DNA from: Mycobacterium sp. 852002-10029_SCH5224772
Lineage (GTDB): Bacteria > Actinomycetota > Actinomycetes > Mycobacteriales > Mycobacteriaceae
Assembly (NCBI RefSeq): GCF_001667315.1
Contig: NZ_LZHT01000135.1
Span: 114,381-178,380, forward strand
Length of the DNA stretch: 64,000 nt
Direction of reading: 5' to 3'
The notes below the pieces were generated by a model. That model was not told where the DNA came from. It did no database searches and saw only the letters and a program-made list of their open reading frames with translations. Every line of letters begins with the position of its first letter. Positions within the stretch are counted from its first letter, which is position 1. The position numbers were made by a program, and so were the translations under genes. Positions 25,200-33,935 of the stretch are shown here, in pieces.

Positions 25200-26009
25200 A
25201 TGAGCGGACGTCACCGTAAGCCCACCGCATCCAGTGTCAACGTCGCCAAGATCGCCTTTACCGGCGCAGTGCTTGGTGGCGGCAGCATCGCCCTAGCCGG
25301 CCAGGCGGCCGCGGCCACCGACGGCGAATGGGATCAGGTAGCCCGTTGCGAGTCCGGCGGCAACTGGGCCATCAATACCGGCAACGGCTACCACGGCGGT
25401 GTGCAATTCAGCGCCGGCACGTGGTCCTCACACGGCGGCGGCCAATACGCCCCGTCGGCCGAACTTGCCACCAAGGAACAGCAGATCGCCGTCGCCGAGC
25501 GAGTACTGGCGACCCAGGGTCGCGGCGCCTGGCCCGTCTGCGGCGGCCCGCTGTCGGCCCCCAGCCCGCGCGAGGCGCCCGCCCCGGCCGGCCTGGACGC
25601 GCCGTTGGATGCGCCCGGCCTCAACGGCGCACCGGCGCCGCTGGCCCCGCCCGCGGACGCTCCGGCGCCCGCCCCGGTACAGCTGGCCTCCTTTGACCGT
25701 CCGGCACCGCCGGACGCTCCGCCGGCAGACCTGCCGGCGCCCCCCGCCGATCTGCCGCCGGCTCCCCCCGCGGATGCCGCGCCCCCGGCCGATCTGCCGC
25801 CTGAACCCCCGGCCGACGCGATGCCGCCCGCACCTCCGGCGGACGCGCCCGTCGCCGACTCGGACTTCCACGGTTTCGTCCCGGTCGGCATGCCCGAGCT
25901 TGCCTCCGACGCCGGCTACACCCAGCAACTGTGGGAAGCGATTCGGGCACAGGACCTTCAGGGAAACGACGCGTTGGACGCCCTGGCGCAACCGCCGTCC
26001 GACGCCTGA
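25200..26009 (+). CDS. rpfA: Resuscitation-promoting factor RpfA
   Basis: Secreted muralytic enzyme that cleaves peptidoglycan and promotes regrowth of dormant cells. 269 aa: a signal peptide (cleavage after GQAAAA, about residue 38), then the lysozyme-like Rpf domain (40-116) with catalytic Glu51 in ARCESGGNW, a Cys50-Cys114 disulfide pair and GYHGGVQFSAGTW. The rest is an Ala/Pro/Asp-rich repeat region (APPADLP, PPADAP type) and the end FHGFVPVGMPELASDAGYTQQLWEAIRAQDL. H37Rv RpfA is about 407 aa; the difference is in the repeat region. It is preceded by a c-di-AMP riboswitch and a CRP-like site. Confidence 0.95.
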   Translation: MSGRHRKPTASSVNVAKIAFTGAVLGGGSIALAGQAAAATDGEWDQVARCESGGNWAINTGNGYHGGVQFSAGTWSSHGGGQYAPSAELATKEQQIAVAERVLATQGRGAWPVCGGPLSAPSPREAPAPAGLDAPLDAPGLNGAPAPLAPPADAPAPAPVQLASFDRPAPPDAPPADLPAPPADLPPAPPADAAPPADLPPEPPADAMPPAPPADAPVADSDFHGFVPVGMPELASDAGYTQQLWEAIRAQDLQGNDALDALAQPPSDA

Positions 26010-26035
26010 GGCTCTAGCAACCAACAGATTCCCCG

Positions 26036-26067
26036 CACGCCCCGAAAACCCTCCTGTTCGGGGCGTG
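26036..26067. terminator. Hairpin between convergent rpfA and moaE2
   Basis: An 11-bp perfect stem, CACGCCCCGAA (26036-26046) with TTCGGGGCGTG (26057-26067), and a 10-base loop sit 26 bases after the rpfA stop and 19 before the moaE2 stop. Likely a bidirectional terminator. Confidence 0.7.
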
Positions 26068-26085
26068 TCGGGCACGGTTGCGGCG

Positions 26086-26511
26086 TCAGGCCGAGCCCAC
26101 CCACTCCTCGGTGCCGTCGGCGAAGAACTGGTGCTTCCACACCGGCAGTCGCGCCTTGATGGTGTCCACCAGTTGCGCGCAGGTGCTGAACGCCTCCTGC
26201 CGATGGTCGGCGGCGACCGCGGCCACCAACGCCGCCTCCCCGATGTGCAGCACACCGATGCGGTGGCTGGCGGCGACGGCGCGCACGCCGCTGGACTGCG
26301 CGGCCACCTCGGCCACCACATCGGCCATGACCTGGCTCGCCGAGGGGTGCGCGGAGTACTCCAGCCGCACCACCCGGCGCCCGACGTCGTGGTCGCGGAT
26401 CATGCCGACGAACCCGACAATGGCGCCGGCCGACTGGTGGCCCACGAGTTCTTCATGCTCGGCCAGCACAATCGGGTGCTCTGTTATGGCTGCGCGCACG
26501 ACCTGCGTCAT
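26086..26511 (-). CDS. moaE2: Molybdopterin synthase large subunit MoaE2
   Basis: A 141-aa catalytic subunit of molybdopterin synthase, adding two sulfurs carried by MoaD2 to precursor Z (cPMP). Typical features are AGAIVGFVGMIRDHDVGRRV, LEYSAHPSAS, RIGVLHIGEAALVAAVAADHR and VDTIKARLPVWKHQFFADG, in which the Lys of PVWKHQ is the conserved active-site lysine. The ATG at 26511 overlaps the mog stop by 4 bases. Same length as H37Rv Rv0866. Last gene of the moaC2-mog-moaE2 operon. Confidence 0.96.
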   Translation of the reverse strand: MTQVVRAAITEHPIVLAEHEELVGHQSAGAIVGFVGMIRDHDVGRRVVRLEYSAHPSASQVMADVVAEVAAQSSGVRAVAASHRIGVLHIGEAALVAAVAADHRQEAFSTCAQLVDTIKARLPVWKHQFFADGTEEWVGSA

Positions 26512-26990
26512 CGCTGGTGGTCTTTGCCGGCGAGTTGATCGAGCGCGTGGTCGAGCACGTCGGCGAGCACCCCCAGCCCGTCGCGCACCCCGCCGGGAGA
26601 ACCCGGCAGGTTGACGATCAGGGTCCGCCCCGCCACACCGCACACACTGCGGGACAACACCGACGTCGGTACCTTCGGCAGACCCGACTGGCGGATCGCC
26701 TCTGCCAGGCCGGGAATCAGGTAATCGATGACGGCCACGGTCTGGTCCGGGGTGCTGTCCGTGGGCGAGATGCCGGTGCCCCCGGAGGTGAGGATGACGT
26801 CGACGTCGTCGTCGATCGCCTTGCGCAGCGCATCACCCACCGGCGGCCCATCGGCGACAACCTCCGGCTGCACGGGCGAAAAGCCCCGCTGCGTCAGCCA
26901 TTCGGCGATGATCGGTCCGCATCGGTCTTCGTACTGTCCGGCCGACGCCCGGGTCGAGGCGATGATGACGCGGGCCGATCGGGTGTTCAT
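26508..26990 (-). CDS. mog: MoaB/Mog-type molybdopterin adenylyltransferase
   Basis: A 160-aa MoCF-domain protein that activates molybdopterin by adenylylation before metal insertion. The signature LTSGGTGISPTDSTPDQT and the end motif IVNLPGSPGGVRDGL are intact. The ATG at 26990 (MNTRSARVIIAS) overlaps the moaC2 stop as ATGA; the in-frame GTG-type extension inside moaC2 was not chosen. Counterpart of H37Rv Rv0865. Confidence 0.95.
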   Translation of the reverse strand: MNTRSARVIIASTRASAGQYEDRCGPIIAEWLTQRGFSPVQPEVVADGPPVGDALRKAIDDDVDVILTSGGTGISPTDSTPDQTVAVIDYLIPGLAEAIRQSGLPKVPTSVLSRSVCGVAGRTLIVNLPGSPGGVRDGLGVLADVLDHALDQLAGKDHQR

Positions 26991-27517
26991 GACCGCGTCC
27001 ACATTCCGGTTTTGCCGCCTTCCTTGCGCAGGACTCGAATGTCATCGATCTGCGCGGCCGGGTCGACCGCTTTGATCATGTCGTAGAGCGTCAGGGCTGC
27101 GACGCCAACGGCGGTCAACGCTTCCATCTCCACCCCCGTGCGGTCGGTGCTTCGCACCGTCGCGGTGATCTCGATGTCCGACTCCGCCACGGCGAAGTCG
27201 ATATCGACGCCGGTCAGCGCGAGCTGATGGCAGAGCGGGATGAGATCGCTGGTGCGCTTTGCCGCCTGGATACCCGCCACCCGCGCGGTGGCCAGCGCAT
27301 CGCCCTTGGGCAGGCCCCCGGTCGAGATCAGCGTCACGACGTGCGCCGACGTGCGCAGGACACCCGCGGCGACGGCGGTCCGTTTGGTGGCCACTTTCTC
27401 GCTGACGTCGACCATGTGTGCGGCCCCCTGCTCGTCCACGTGTGACAGCGCGCCCGAGCCCGATTCTCCCGGCGCCCAGGTCGCCGAGGCTTTGGCGGCC
27501 TCAGAGGCCCTAGCCAT
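26987..27517 (-). CDS. moaC2: Cyclic pyranopterin monophosphate synthase MoaC2
   Basis: A 176-aa enzyme converting 3',8-cyclo-GTP to cyclic pyranopterin monophosphate, the step after MoaA. Motifs: VDEQGAAHMVDVSEKVATKR, GDALATARVAGIQAAKRTS, LIPLCHQLALTGVDIDF (catalytic site region), RTGVEMEALTAVGVAALTLYDM and the terminal LRKEGGKTG. The N-terminus is about ten residues longer than the H37Rv protein (SEAAKASATWAPG insertion). It heads the moaC2-mog-moaE2 operon, with the small Rv0863-like gene 8 bases upstream on the same strand. Confidence 0.96.
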   Translation of the reverse strand: MARASEAAKASATWAPGESGSGALSHVDEQGAAHMVDVSEKVATKRTAVAAGVLRTSAHVVTLISTGGLPKGDALATARVAGIQAAKRTSDLIPLCHQLALTGVDIDFAVAESDIEITATVRSTDRTGVEMEALTAVGVAALTLYDMIKAVDPAAQIDDIRVLRKEGGKTGMWTRS

Positions 27518-27525
27518 GTGGAGAC

Positions 27526-27735
27526 CTACCGATTGACGACGGTGACCGGGTGCAGGTAGGGCAGCTCGGTGGAGGGCAGCGGGAACGTCAGCTCGCCGAA
27601 GGGCGACAGCGCACCCGTCCGGTCGGTCACAAGTTCACTGACCGCGTGGTCGTCGGGGTCCGTCGTCGGCCAGCCGTTGTCGACGTACTTGGTTTTGCGA
27701 GCTTTGCTCTCAGCAGTGTCAGCCACGAGGTCCAT
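27526..27735 (-). CDS. Small conserved protein (Rv0863-like)
   Basis: A 69-aa hydrophilic protein without a recognisable domain, MDLVADTAESKARKTKYVDNG at the start (given to 20 residues: DLVADTAESKARKTKYVDNG) and ELPYLHPVTVVNR at the end. Position between moaC2 and the helicase-partner gene, and orientation, match H37Rv Rv0863. Only 8 bases separate it from moaC2, so it probably shares that transcript. It starts at ATG 27735, 111 bases from the divergent gene. Function unknown. Confidence 0.75.
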   Translation of the reverse strand: MDLVADTAESKARKTKYVDNGWPTTDPDDHAVSELVTDRTGALSPFGELTFPLPSTELPYLHPVTVVNR

Positions 27736-27846
27736 TCTGACAGGTGACCCACAAGCGCGCGGCGCAAGACCGTAGGTTCGAGTCGCTGCGCTGCCGCCTC
27801 TTCGCCGTCTGCTCGGTATCCGTGCCCTGCTTTACGCTGGTCAGCG

Positions 27847-30105
27847 ATGACCGACAACACCCCGGATATCCCGCTGGGGTCGTGGCTGGCCGAGTTATCC
27901 GATGAGCGCCTGATCCGACTGCTGGAATTACGGCCGGACCTCGCCCAGCCCCCGCCCGGCAGCATCGCCGCACTGGCAGCACGAGCCCAGGCCCGCCAGT
28001 CGATCAAGGCTGCCACCGACGACCTCGACTTCCTGCGGCTCGCCGTGCTGGACGCGCTGCTGGTGCTGCAGGCCGACGCGGAACCGGTGCCGACCGCGAA
28101 GCTGCAGGCGCTCATCGGCGACCGCGCCTCCGAAGACGACGTCCTCGACGCGGTCGACGACCTCCGGCAACGCGTCCTGGTCTGGGGCGAGACCGCGCTG
28201 CGGGTTGCCCCGGATGCCGCGACGGTGATGCCGTGGCACCCGGGGCAGGTCATCCTCGAGGACACCTCGCGCGCCGCCGAGCAGATCGCCGGCCTGATCG
28301 ACGACCTCAACCAGGCACAGCGCGACGTGCTGGAGAAACTCCTCGAAGGTTCCCCGATGGGACGCACCCGTGACGCCGCGCCAGGAGCGCCCGCGGACCG
28401 CCCGGTGCCCCAGCTCCTGGCCATGGGATTGCTGCGACGCATCGACGCCGAGACCGTGATCCTGCCCCGCCACGTGGGACAGGTGCTGCGCGGCGAGCAA
28501 CCCGGCCCCATGCAGCTGACCGCGCCCGACCCGGTGGTGTCGACCACCACCCCCGACGATGCCGACGCGACGGCCGCCGGAGCCGCCATCGACCTGCTGC
28601 GGGAGCTCGACGTCTTGCTCGAAACACTTTCCGCCGCACCGGTTTCCGAGCTGCGTAGCGGCGGGCTGGGAATTCGGGACGTCAAGCGGCTGAGCAAGGC
28701 GACCGGCATCGAAGAGCCGCGGCTGGGTCTGATCCTCGAAGTCGCCGCCGCGGCCGGATTGATCGCCAGCGGCATGCCTGATCCCGAACCCCTCTCCGGC
28801 GAGGCACCGTACTGGGCGCCGACGATCGCCACCGACCGGTTCAGCGCGCTCTCCACCGCCGAGCGCTGGCAGCTGTTGGCCAGCAGCTGGCTCGATCTGC
28901 CCAGCCGGCCGGCGCTGATCGGCACTCGCAGCCCCGACGCCAAACCCTATGGGGCCCTTACTGATGCGCTGTACTCCACGGCCGCACCGCTGGATCGCCG
29001 GCTGTTGCTCGGCATGCTGTCCGAGCTCCCGTCCGGTGCCGGCGTCGACGCGGCGCACGCATCGGCCGCGTTGATCTGGCGGCGTCCGCGCTGGGCCAAA
29101 CGGTTACAGCCCGGGCCCGTCGGGGATCTGCTCACCGAAAGCCACGCCATGGGCCTGGTGGGGCGCGGGGCGATCAGCACGCCCGGTCGGGCGCTGCTGG
29201 ACGCGGACAACGATCCGCAGGCCGCGGTCGACGCGATGACCCGAGCGCTGCCCAAACCGGTCGATCATTTCTTGGTGCAGGCGGACCTGACCGTTGTCGT
29301 GCCCGGCCCGCTGCAGCGCGACCTGGCCGAGCAACTCGCCACCGTGGCCACCGTCGAATCGGCCGGCACCGCGATGGTGTACCGCGTCAGCGAGCAGTCC
29401 ATCCGGCATGCGCTCGATGTCGGCAAGACCAGCGACTGGATGCATTCACTTTTCACCAAACATTCCAAAACGCCGGTACCCCAAGGGCTTACCTACCTCA
29501 TCGACGACGTCGCACGCAGGCATGGACAGTTGCGGATCGGCATGGCCGCATCGTTCGTGCGCTGCGAGGATCCGGCGCTGCTGGCCCAGGCCGTGGCCGC
29601 ACCCGCAACCGAGGATGTACAGCTGCGCGCCCTGGCCCCCACGGTGGCGGTGTCGCCGGCCCCGATCGCTGAGGTGCTCGCCGCGCTGCGGGCCGCCGGT
29701 TTTGCCCCGGCGGCCGAAGACTCCACGGGCGCCATCGTCGACGTCCGGCCGCGTGGCGCCCGGGTGGCCGCGCCGCAGCAACGCCGGCCGTACCGCCCCG
29801 TGCGGCGTCCCAACAGCGAAGGCCTCAACGCGGTGGTGGCGGTCCTGCGCAAGGTCACCGCCGCACCATTCGGCAATATCCGCGTCGATCCCGCGGCCAC
29901 CATGACCCTGTTGCAGCGCGCGGCCAAGGAACAAGACACCCTGGTGATCGGTTATCTAGACGCGGCCGGCGTGGCCACCCAGCGCGTCGTGTCGCCGATC
30001 GCCGTCCGGGGCGGTCAGCTGGTGGCCTTTGATTCGGCGTCGGGAAGGCTGCGCGACTTCGCCATCCACCGCATCACGTCGGTGGTGTCGGCCTCCGGCC
30101 GATAA
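27847..30105 (+). CDS. Helicase-associated protein upstream of XPB (Rv0862c-like)
   Basis: A 752-aa protein with the XPB/Ssl2-type helicase-associated domain (Helicase_C_3 family). The N-terminus reads LGSWLAELSDERLIRLLELRPDL, a conserved opener; the middle is helical winged-helix-like; the C-terminal third has DHFLVQADLTVVVPGPLQ, the family signature, then VYRVSEQSIRHALDVGKTSDWMH and a final domain RVVSPIAVRGGQLVAFDSAS similar to WYL domains. It has no Walker motifs, so it is not itself a helicase. It directly precedes ercc3 in the same orientation, as in H37Rv, and probably works with it in DNA repair or transcription-coupled processes (inference from conserved pairing). Confidence 0.88.
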   Translation: MTDNTPDIPLGSWLAELSDERLIRLLELRPDLAQPPPGSIAALAARAQARQSIKAATDDLDFLRLAVLDALLVLQADAEPVPTAKLQALIGDRASEDDVLDAVDDLRQRVLVWGETALRVAPDAATVMPWHPGQVILEDTSRAAEQIAGLIDDLNQAQRDVLEKLLEGSPMGRTRDAAPGAPADRPVPQLLAMGLLRRIDAETVILPRHVGQVLRGEQPGPMQLTAPDPVVSTTTPDDADATAAGAAIDLLRELDVLLETLSAAPVSELRSGGLGIRDVKRLSKATGIEEPRLGLILEVAAAAGLIASGMPDPEPLSGEAPYWAPTIATDRFSALSTAERWQLLASSWLDLPSRPALIGTRSPDAKPYGALTDALYSTAAPLDRRLLLGMLSELPSGAGVDAAHASAALIWRRPRWAKRLQPGPVGDLLTESHAMGLVGRGAISTPGRALLDADNDPQAAVDAMTRALPKPVDHFLVQADLTVVVPGPLQRDLAEQLATVATVESAGTAMVYRVSEQSIRHALDVGKTSDWMHSLFTKHSKTPVPQGLTYLIDDVARRHGQLRIGMAASFVRCEDPALLAQAVAAPATEDVQLRALAPTVAVSPAPIAEVLAALRAAGFAPAAEDSTGAIVDVRPRGARVAAPQQRRPYRPVRRPNSEGLNAVVAVLRKVTAAPFGNIRVDPAATMTLLQRAAKEQDTLVIGYLDAAGVATQRVVSPIAVRGGQLVAFDSASGRLRDFAIHRITSVVSASGR

Positions 30106-30162
30106 TGGTATGCACGCCGACGACGATGCAGAGCGAACCGATGAGGAGGAGTGGCGCTGACC

Positions 30163-31812
30163 ATGGCTGACGGACCGTTGATCGTGCAGTCCGACAAGAC
30201 GGTGCTGCTCGAAGTGGACCACGAGCAGGCCGGTGCGGCGCGGGCCGCCATCGCGCCGTTCGCCGAGCTGGAACGCGCGCCCGAACACGTGCACACCTAC
30301 CGCATCACACCGCTGGCGCTGTGGAACGCCCGCGCCGCCGGCCATGACGCCGAACAGGTCGTCGACGCCCTGGTCAGCTTTTCCCGCTACGCGGTGCCGC
30401 AGCCGCTGCTGGTCGACATCGTCGACACCATGGCCCGCTACGGCCGCCTGCAGCTGGTGAAGAACCCGGCACACGGACTCACCCTGGTAAGCCTGGACCG
30501 CGCGGTGCTCGAAGAGGTGCTGCGCAACAAGAAGATCGCACCGATGCTCGGTGCTCGGCTCGACGACGACACCGTCATCGTCCACCCCAGCGAGCGCGGC
30601 CGGGTCAAGCAGATGCTGCTCAAGATCGGTTGGCCCGCCGAGGATCTCGCGGGCTATGTCAATGGCGAGGCGCATCCGATCAGCCTGGCCGAGGACGGCT
30701 GGCACCTGCGCGACTATCAGCAGATGGCCACCGACTCGTTCTGGTCCGGCGGATCCGGTGTGGTGGTGCTTCCCTGCGGCGCCGGTAAAACACTGGTGGG
30801 CGCCGCGGCGATGGCGAAAGCCGGTGCGACGACACTGATTTTGGTCACCAACATCGTCGCGGCGCGGCAGTGGAAACGCGAGCTGATCGCTCGCACGTCG
30901 CTTACCGAGGACGAGATCGGCGAATACTCCGGTGAGCGCAAGGAGATCCGGCCCGTCACGATTTCGACGTACCAGATGATCACCCGCCGCACCAAGGGCG
31001 AGTATCGGCACCTCGAGCTCTTCGACAGCCGCGACTGGGGGCTGATCATCTACGACGAGGTCCACTTGCTGCCGGCGCCGGTGTTCCGGATGACCGCCGA
31101 CCTGCAGTCCAAGCGGCGCCTGGGGCTGACCGCAACGCTGGTCCGCGAGGACGGCCGCGAGGGCGACGTGTTCTCCCTGATCGGCCCCAAACGCTATGAC
31201 GCGCCGTGGAAGGACATCGAGGCGCAGGGGTGGATCGCCCCGGCGGAGTGCATCGAGGTGCGCGTCACCATGACCGACAACGAGCGGATGATGTACGCCA
31301 CCGCGGAGCCCGAGGAGCGTTACAAGCTGTGCTCGACGGTGCACACCAAAATCGCTGTGGTCAAATCGATTTTGGCAAGGCATCAGGGTGAGCAGACCCT
31401 GGTGATCGGCGCGTATCTCGATCAGCTCGACGAGCTGGGCGCCGAACTGGGCGCCCCGGTGATCCAGGGCTCCACGCGGACCAAGGAACGCGAAGAGCTG
31501 TTCGACGCCTTCCGCCGCGGCGAGGTGAACACGCTGGTGGTGTCCAAGGTCGCCAACTTCTCCATCGACTTGCCGGAAGCCGCGGTGGCCGTGCAGGTTT
31601 CGGGAACCTTCGGTTCACGCCAGGAGGAGGCGCAGCGGCTGGGCCGGTTGCTGCGGCCCAAGGCCGACGGCGGGGGTGCCATCTTCTATTCCGTGGTGGC
31701 GCGCGACAGCCTGGACGCCGAATATGCGGCGCACCGGCAGCGCTTCCTGGCCGAGCAGGGCTATGGCTACATCATCCGCGACGCCGACGACCTCCTCGGC
31801 CCGGCCATTTAG
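30163..31812 (+). CDS. ercc3: XPB/ERCC3-type DNA helicase
   Basis: A 549-aa superfamily 2 3'-5' DNA helicase. The N-terminal damage-recognition-like domain (about 1-185) precedes the ATPase core: Walker A LPCGAGKTLVG (Lys209), DEVH box at 298-301 in LIIYDEVHLLP, the XPB-specific RED motif at 328-330 (VREDGREGD), and motif VI QEEAQRLGRLLRPK. All catalytic motifs are intact. The ATG at 30163 is chosen over a GTG at 30151, which is only 3 bases from the AGGAGG site. Ends GYIIRDADDLLGPAI as in H37Rv Rv0861c. A strong hairpin terminator follows within 6 bases. Confidence 0.96.
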   Translation: MADGPLIVQSDKTVLLEVDHEQAGAARAAIAPFAELERAPEHVHTYRITPLALWNARAAGHDAEQVVDALVSFSRYAVPQPLLVDIVDTMARYGRLQLVKNPAHGLTLVSLDRAVLEEVLRNKKIAPMLGARLDDDTVIVHPSERGRVKQMLLKIGWPAEDLAGYVNGEAHPISLAEDGWHLRDYQQMATDSFWSGGSGVVVLPCGAGKTLVGAAAMAKAGATTLILVTNIVAARQWKRELIARTSLTEDEIGEYSGERKEIRPVTISTYQMITRRTKGEYRHLELFDSRDWGLIIYDEVHLLPAPVFRMTADLQSKRRLGLTATLVREDGREGDVFSLIGPKRYDAPWKDIEAQGWIAPAECIEVRVTMTDNERMMYATAEPEERYKLCSTVHTKIAVVKSILARHQGEQTLVIGAYLDQLDELGAELGAPVIQGSTRTKEREELFDAFRRGEVNTLVVSKVANFSIDLPEAAVAVQVSGTFGSRQEEAQRLGRLLRPKADGGGAIFYSVVARDSLDAEYAAHRQRFLAEQGYGYIIRDADDLLGPAI

Positions 31813-31817
31813 CTCGG

Positions 31818-31869
31818 GCAGACGCAAAGGCACCCGAAACTCCGTTGTTTCGGGTGCCTTTGCGTCTGC
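31818..31869. terminator. Perfect 23-bp hairpin terminator after ercc3
   Basis: Left arm 31818-31840 and right arm 31847-31869 are perfectly complementary over 23 bp with a 6-base loop, TCCGTT. It lies between convergent genes (ercc3 and the thiolase-like gene) and should stop both. It is related to the hairpin at 39465-39506: 39 of 47 aligned bases agree. Confidence 0.85.
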
Positions 31870-31880
31870 GCGGCGGGGCG

Positions 31881-33026
31881 CTACAGAGACAGGATCGTCG
31901 CCGACGCGGTGCCAGGCGCCCCGTACACCTGGGCCAGCCCGACGCGCGGGTTGCCGGGCACCTGACGCTCCCCCGCTTCCCCGCGCAGCTGCCGCACCAG
32001 TTCGTGCACCTGCCGCAGCCCCGACGCGCCGATCGGCTCGCCGTTGGCGATCAGCCCGCCGTCGGTGTTGACGGGTATCGAGCCGTGGATCTCGGTGGCG
32101 CCGTCAGCCAGTAGCTTTTCCTGCTCGCCGTCGGCACACAGGCCGGTCTCGGCCATGTTGATCACCTCGGCGCCGGCGTCGGTGTCCTGCAGTTGCGCTA
32201 TGTCGACGTCTTCGGGTCCGATGCCGGCCTCCTCGTAGGCCGCCTTAGCCGCATACACCGTCGGCGAGGGATCCTCGTCGAGCGGCGCCGAGGTGGCATG
32301 CACCTCATAGGCGCCGAACGTGCGCGTGCGGATTTCACTGGCGCGCACATACACCGGTTTGTCGGTGAATTTCTCGGCCATGTCGGCGCGACACATAATC
32401 ACCGCGGCGGCGCCCTCGTCGGGTGCACAGAACATGTACTGCGTCAACGGGTAGTTCAGCGCGGGCGACTTGAGGATCTCCTCGACGGAAATTTCCTTGC
32501 GCCGGAACGCATTCGGGTTCAGCGCACCATTGCGGAAGTTCTTGTTGGCTACCCGCGCCAGCGTCTCCTGGGAGATGTTGTGGTCGTGGATGTACTTGTT
32601 GGCCTTCATGCCGAAGAACTTGGTGGTGACGAACTGCCCGTTGTTGGCGTACCACTGCGGCAGCGCCAGCTTGGCGGGGTCGTCGGTGAACGCACCGCGA
32701 GGGTGCTTGTCGAGGCCGATGGCGATGCCGATGTCGTACTTGCCCAGCCGGATGGTGTCGGCGGTCTGCTGGATGGCGCTGGCCGCGGTGGCGCAGGCGT
32801 TGAACACGTTGGTGAACGTGATTCCGGTCAGCCCGACCAGGCGGGTCACCGCGTCGGGGTTGGAGACCTCGTAGCTGCCACCGAAACCGAACTGGATGTC
32901 CTTCCAGTCCACGCCGGCGTCTTTGAGCGCCAGCTGCACCGCCTCGGCGCCCATCTGCATCGCGGTCTTCTCGAACCTGCCGAACGGGTGGAGGCCCACG
33001 CCGATGATGGCGACGTCGTTGGTCAT
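31881..33026 (-). CDS. Thiolase-like protein, probable Ltp2-type aldolase subunit
   Basis: A 381-aa thiolase-fold protein of the SCP2-thiolase/lipid-transfer group. The first active-site Cys region is present (NVFNACATAASAI), but the usual GHPxGATG is GEPIGASG, replacing the catalytic His by Glu, and the final CGG motif is replaced by QVYGAPGTASA. This loss resembles Ltp2-like proteins, which with a DUF35 partner act as retro-aldolases in steroid side-chain removal (established for Ltp2-ChsH2). The DUF35 gene lies 58 bases upstream on the same strand. The ATG at 33026 has AGGAGG seven bases upstream. Substrate unknown. Confidence 0.85.
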   Translation of the reverse strand: MTNDVAIIGVGLHPFGRFEKTAMQMGAEAVQLALKDAGVDWKDIQFGFGGSYEVSNPDAVTRLVGLTGITFTNVFNACATAASAIQQTADTIRLGKYDIGIAIGLDKHPRGAFTDDPAKLALPQWYANNGQFVTTKFFGMKANKYIHDHNISQETLARVANKNFRNGALNPNAFRRKEISVEEILKSPALNYPLTQYMFCAPDEGAAAVIMCRADMAEKFTDKPVYVRASEIRTRTFGAYEVHATSAPLDEDPSPTVYAAKAAYEEAGIGPEDVDIAQLQDTDAGAEVINMAETGLCADGEQEKLLADGATEIHGSIPVNTDGGLIANGEPIGASGLRQVHELVRQLRGEAGERQVPGNPRVGLAQVYGAPGTASATILSL

Positions 33027-33084
33027 CTCAAATCCTCCTGGGTAGACGGGGGCGACCCGTTGGATGGCTTGGTGGCGCCCGCCC

Positions 33085-33498
33085 CTAGACCGGCTGGAAC
33101 GCGAAGGTGATGATTTCGGCGCCCTCGTCGTCGGTGGCGAACGGCACCATGGTGAGCTCAACCTCCTGGCCGAACTGCAGCTTGGCCGGGTCGTTCTCGG
33201 TCAACCGCCCTTCGACGCGGATGACGTCATCGAGCTGAACCAGGCCGACGCCGAACGGCACGAAGTCCTTGCCGGCCGGGCCGAGGTAGGGGGCTCCGGG
33301 CGGGAAGCCCTGCGTCGTCCACGCCACCAGCGTCCCGCGGCGCGGCAACAACACGTCGGACATCTCGCCGGCGCTGCAACGCGGGCACCACTGCTGCACC
33401 GGGAAGGTGGTGGCCGCACAGCTGCCGCATCGGCTGCCGATCAGCTGCGGGCTCTCATCCGGCCAGGTAGAGATCTCGGGGGCTAGCGCCTTCTGCAT
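33085..33498 (-). CDS. DUF35 OB-fold protein with zinc ribbon
   Basis: A 137-aa protein: an N-terminal rubredoxin-like zinc ribbon with SRCGSCAATTFPVQQWCPRC (CxxC-x11-CxxC) and a C-terminal OB-fold (RRGTLVAWTTQGFPPGAPYL, PFGVGLVQLDDVIRVEGRLT, AFQPV). DUF35 proteins are acyl-CoA-associated partners of thiolase-like enzymes. Being immediately upstream of the thiolase-like gene supports a heteromeric complex. The ATG at 33498 is preceded by GGAGGATCC; upstream in-frame codons are not conserved in style. Confidence 0.85.
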   Translation of the reverse strand: MQKALAPEISTWPDESPQLIGSRCGSCAATTFPVQQWCPRCSAGEMSDVLLPRRGTLVAWTTQGFPPGAPYLGPAGKDFVPFGVGLVQLDDVIRVEGRLTENDPAKLQFGQEVELTMVPFATDDEGAEIITFAFQPV

Positions 33499-33641
33499 CG
33501 AGGGATCCTCCAGGACATCCACAATCCGCCAACAGAACTCACTAAACCGTATAACAGCCTTCCGAAAAGTGGAAACCACATTCTCGTCATCGCACAACGG
33601 CCGAACACCGCTGGGCCGCGGCGGGAAGATATGTTGGCGCC

Positions 33642-33935
33642 ATGACGGTCACCGTGATACTCGAGCTCAGGTTCAAGCCCGACGAGGTCGCCGCGGGGCG
33701 CGAGCTGATGGGCCGGGCGCTGCTGGACACCCGCGCGTTCGACGGGAACGTCCGCACCGACGTGCTCGTCGACGAGGACGACGAAGCGCACTGGCTGATC
33801 TACGAAATCTGGGAGACGGTCGAGCACGACGAGGCTTACCGCGCGTTTCGGGCCGGCGAAGGCAAGCTGACGCAGCTTCCTCCGTTGCTCGCGGCGCCCC
33901 CGGCCAAGACGCGGTACGTCACCAGCGACGTGTAG
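33642..33935 (+). CDS. Antibiotic-biosynthesis-monooxygenase (ABM) domain protein
   Basis: A 97-aa single-domain protein with a dimeric alpha/beta barrel fold: VTVILELRFKPDEVAAGREL, TRAFDGNVRTDVLVDEDDEA, HWLIYEIWETVEHDEAYRAF. Family members oxidise aromatic substrates without cofactor or degrade haem, but many have no known activity. It is convergent with the flavin monooxygenase downstream and overlaps it by 17 bases. The start ATG at 33642 is straightforward. Confidence 0.8.
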   Translation: MTVTVILELRFKPDEVAAGRELMGRALLDTRAFDGNVRTDVLVDEDDEAHWLIYEIWETVEHDEAYRAFRAGEGKLTQLPPLLAAPPAKTRYVTSDV

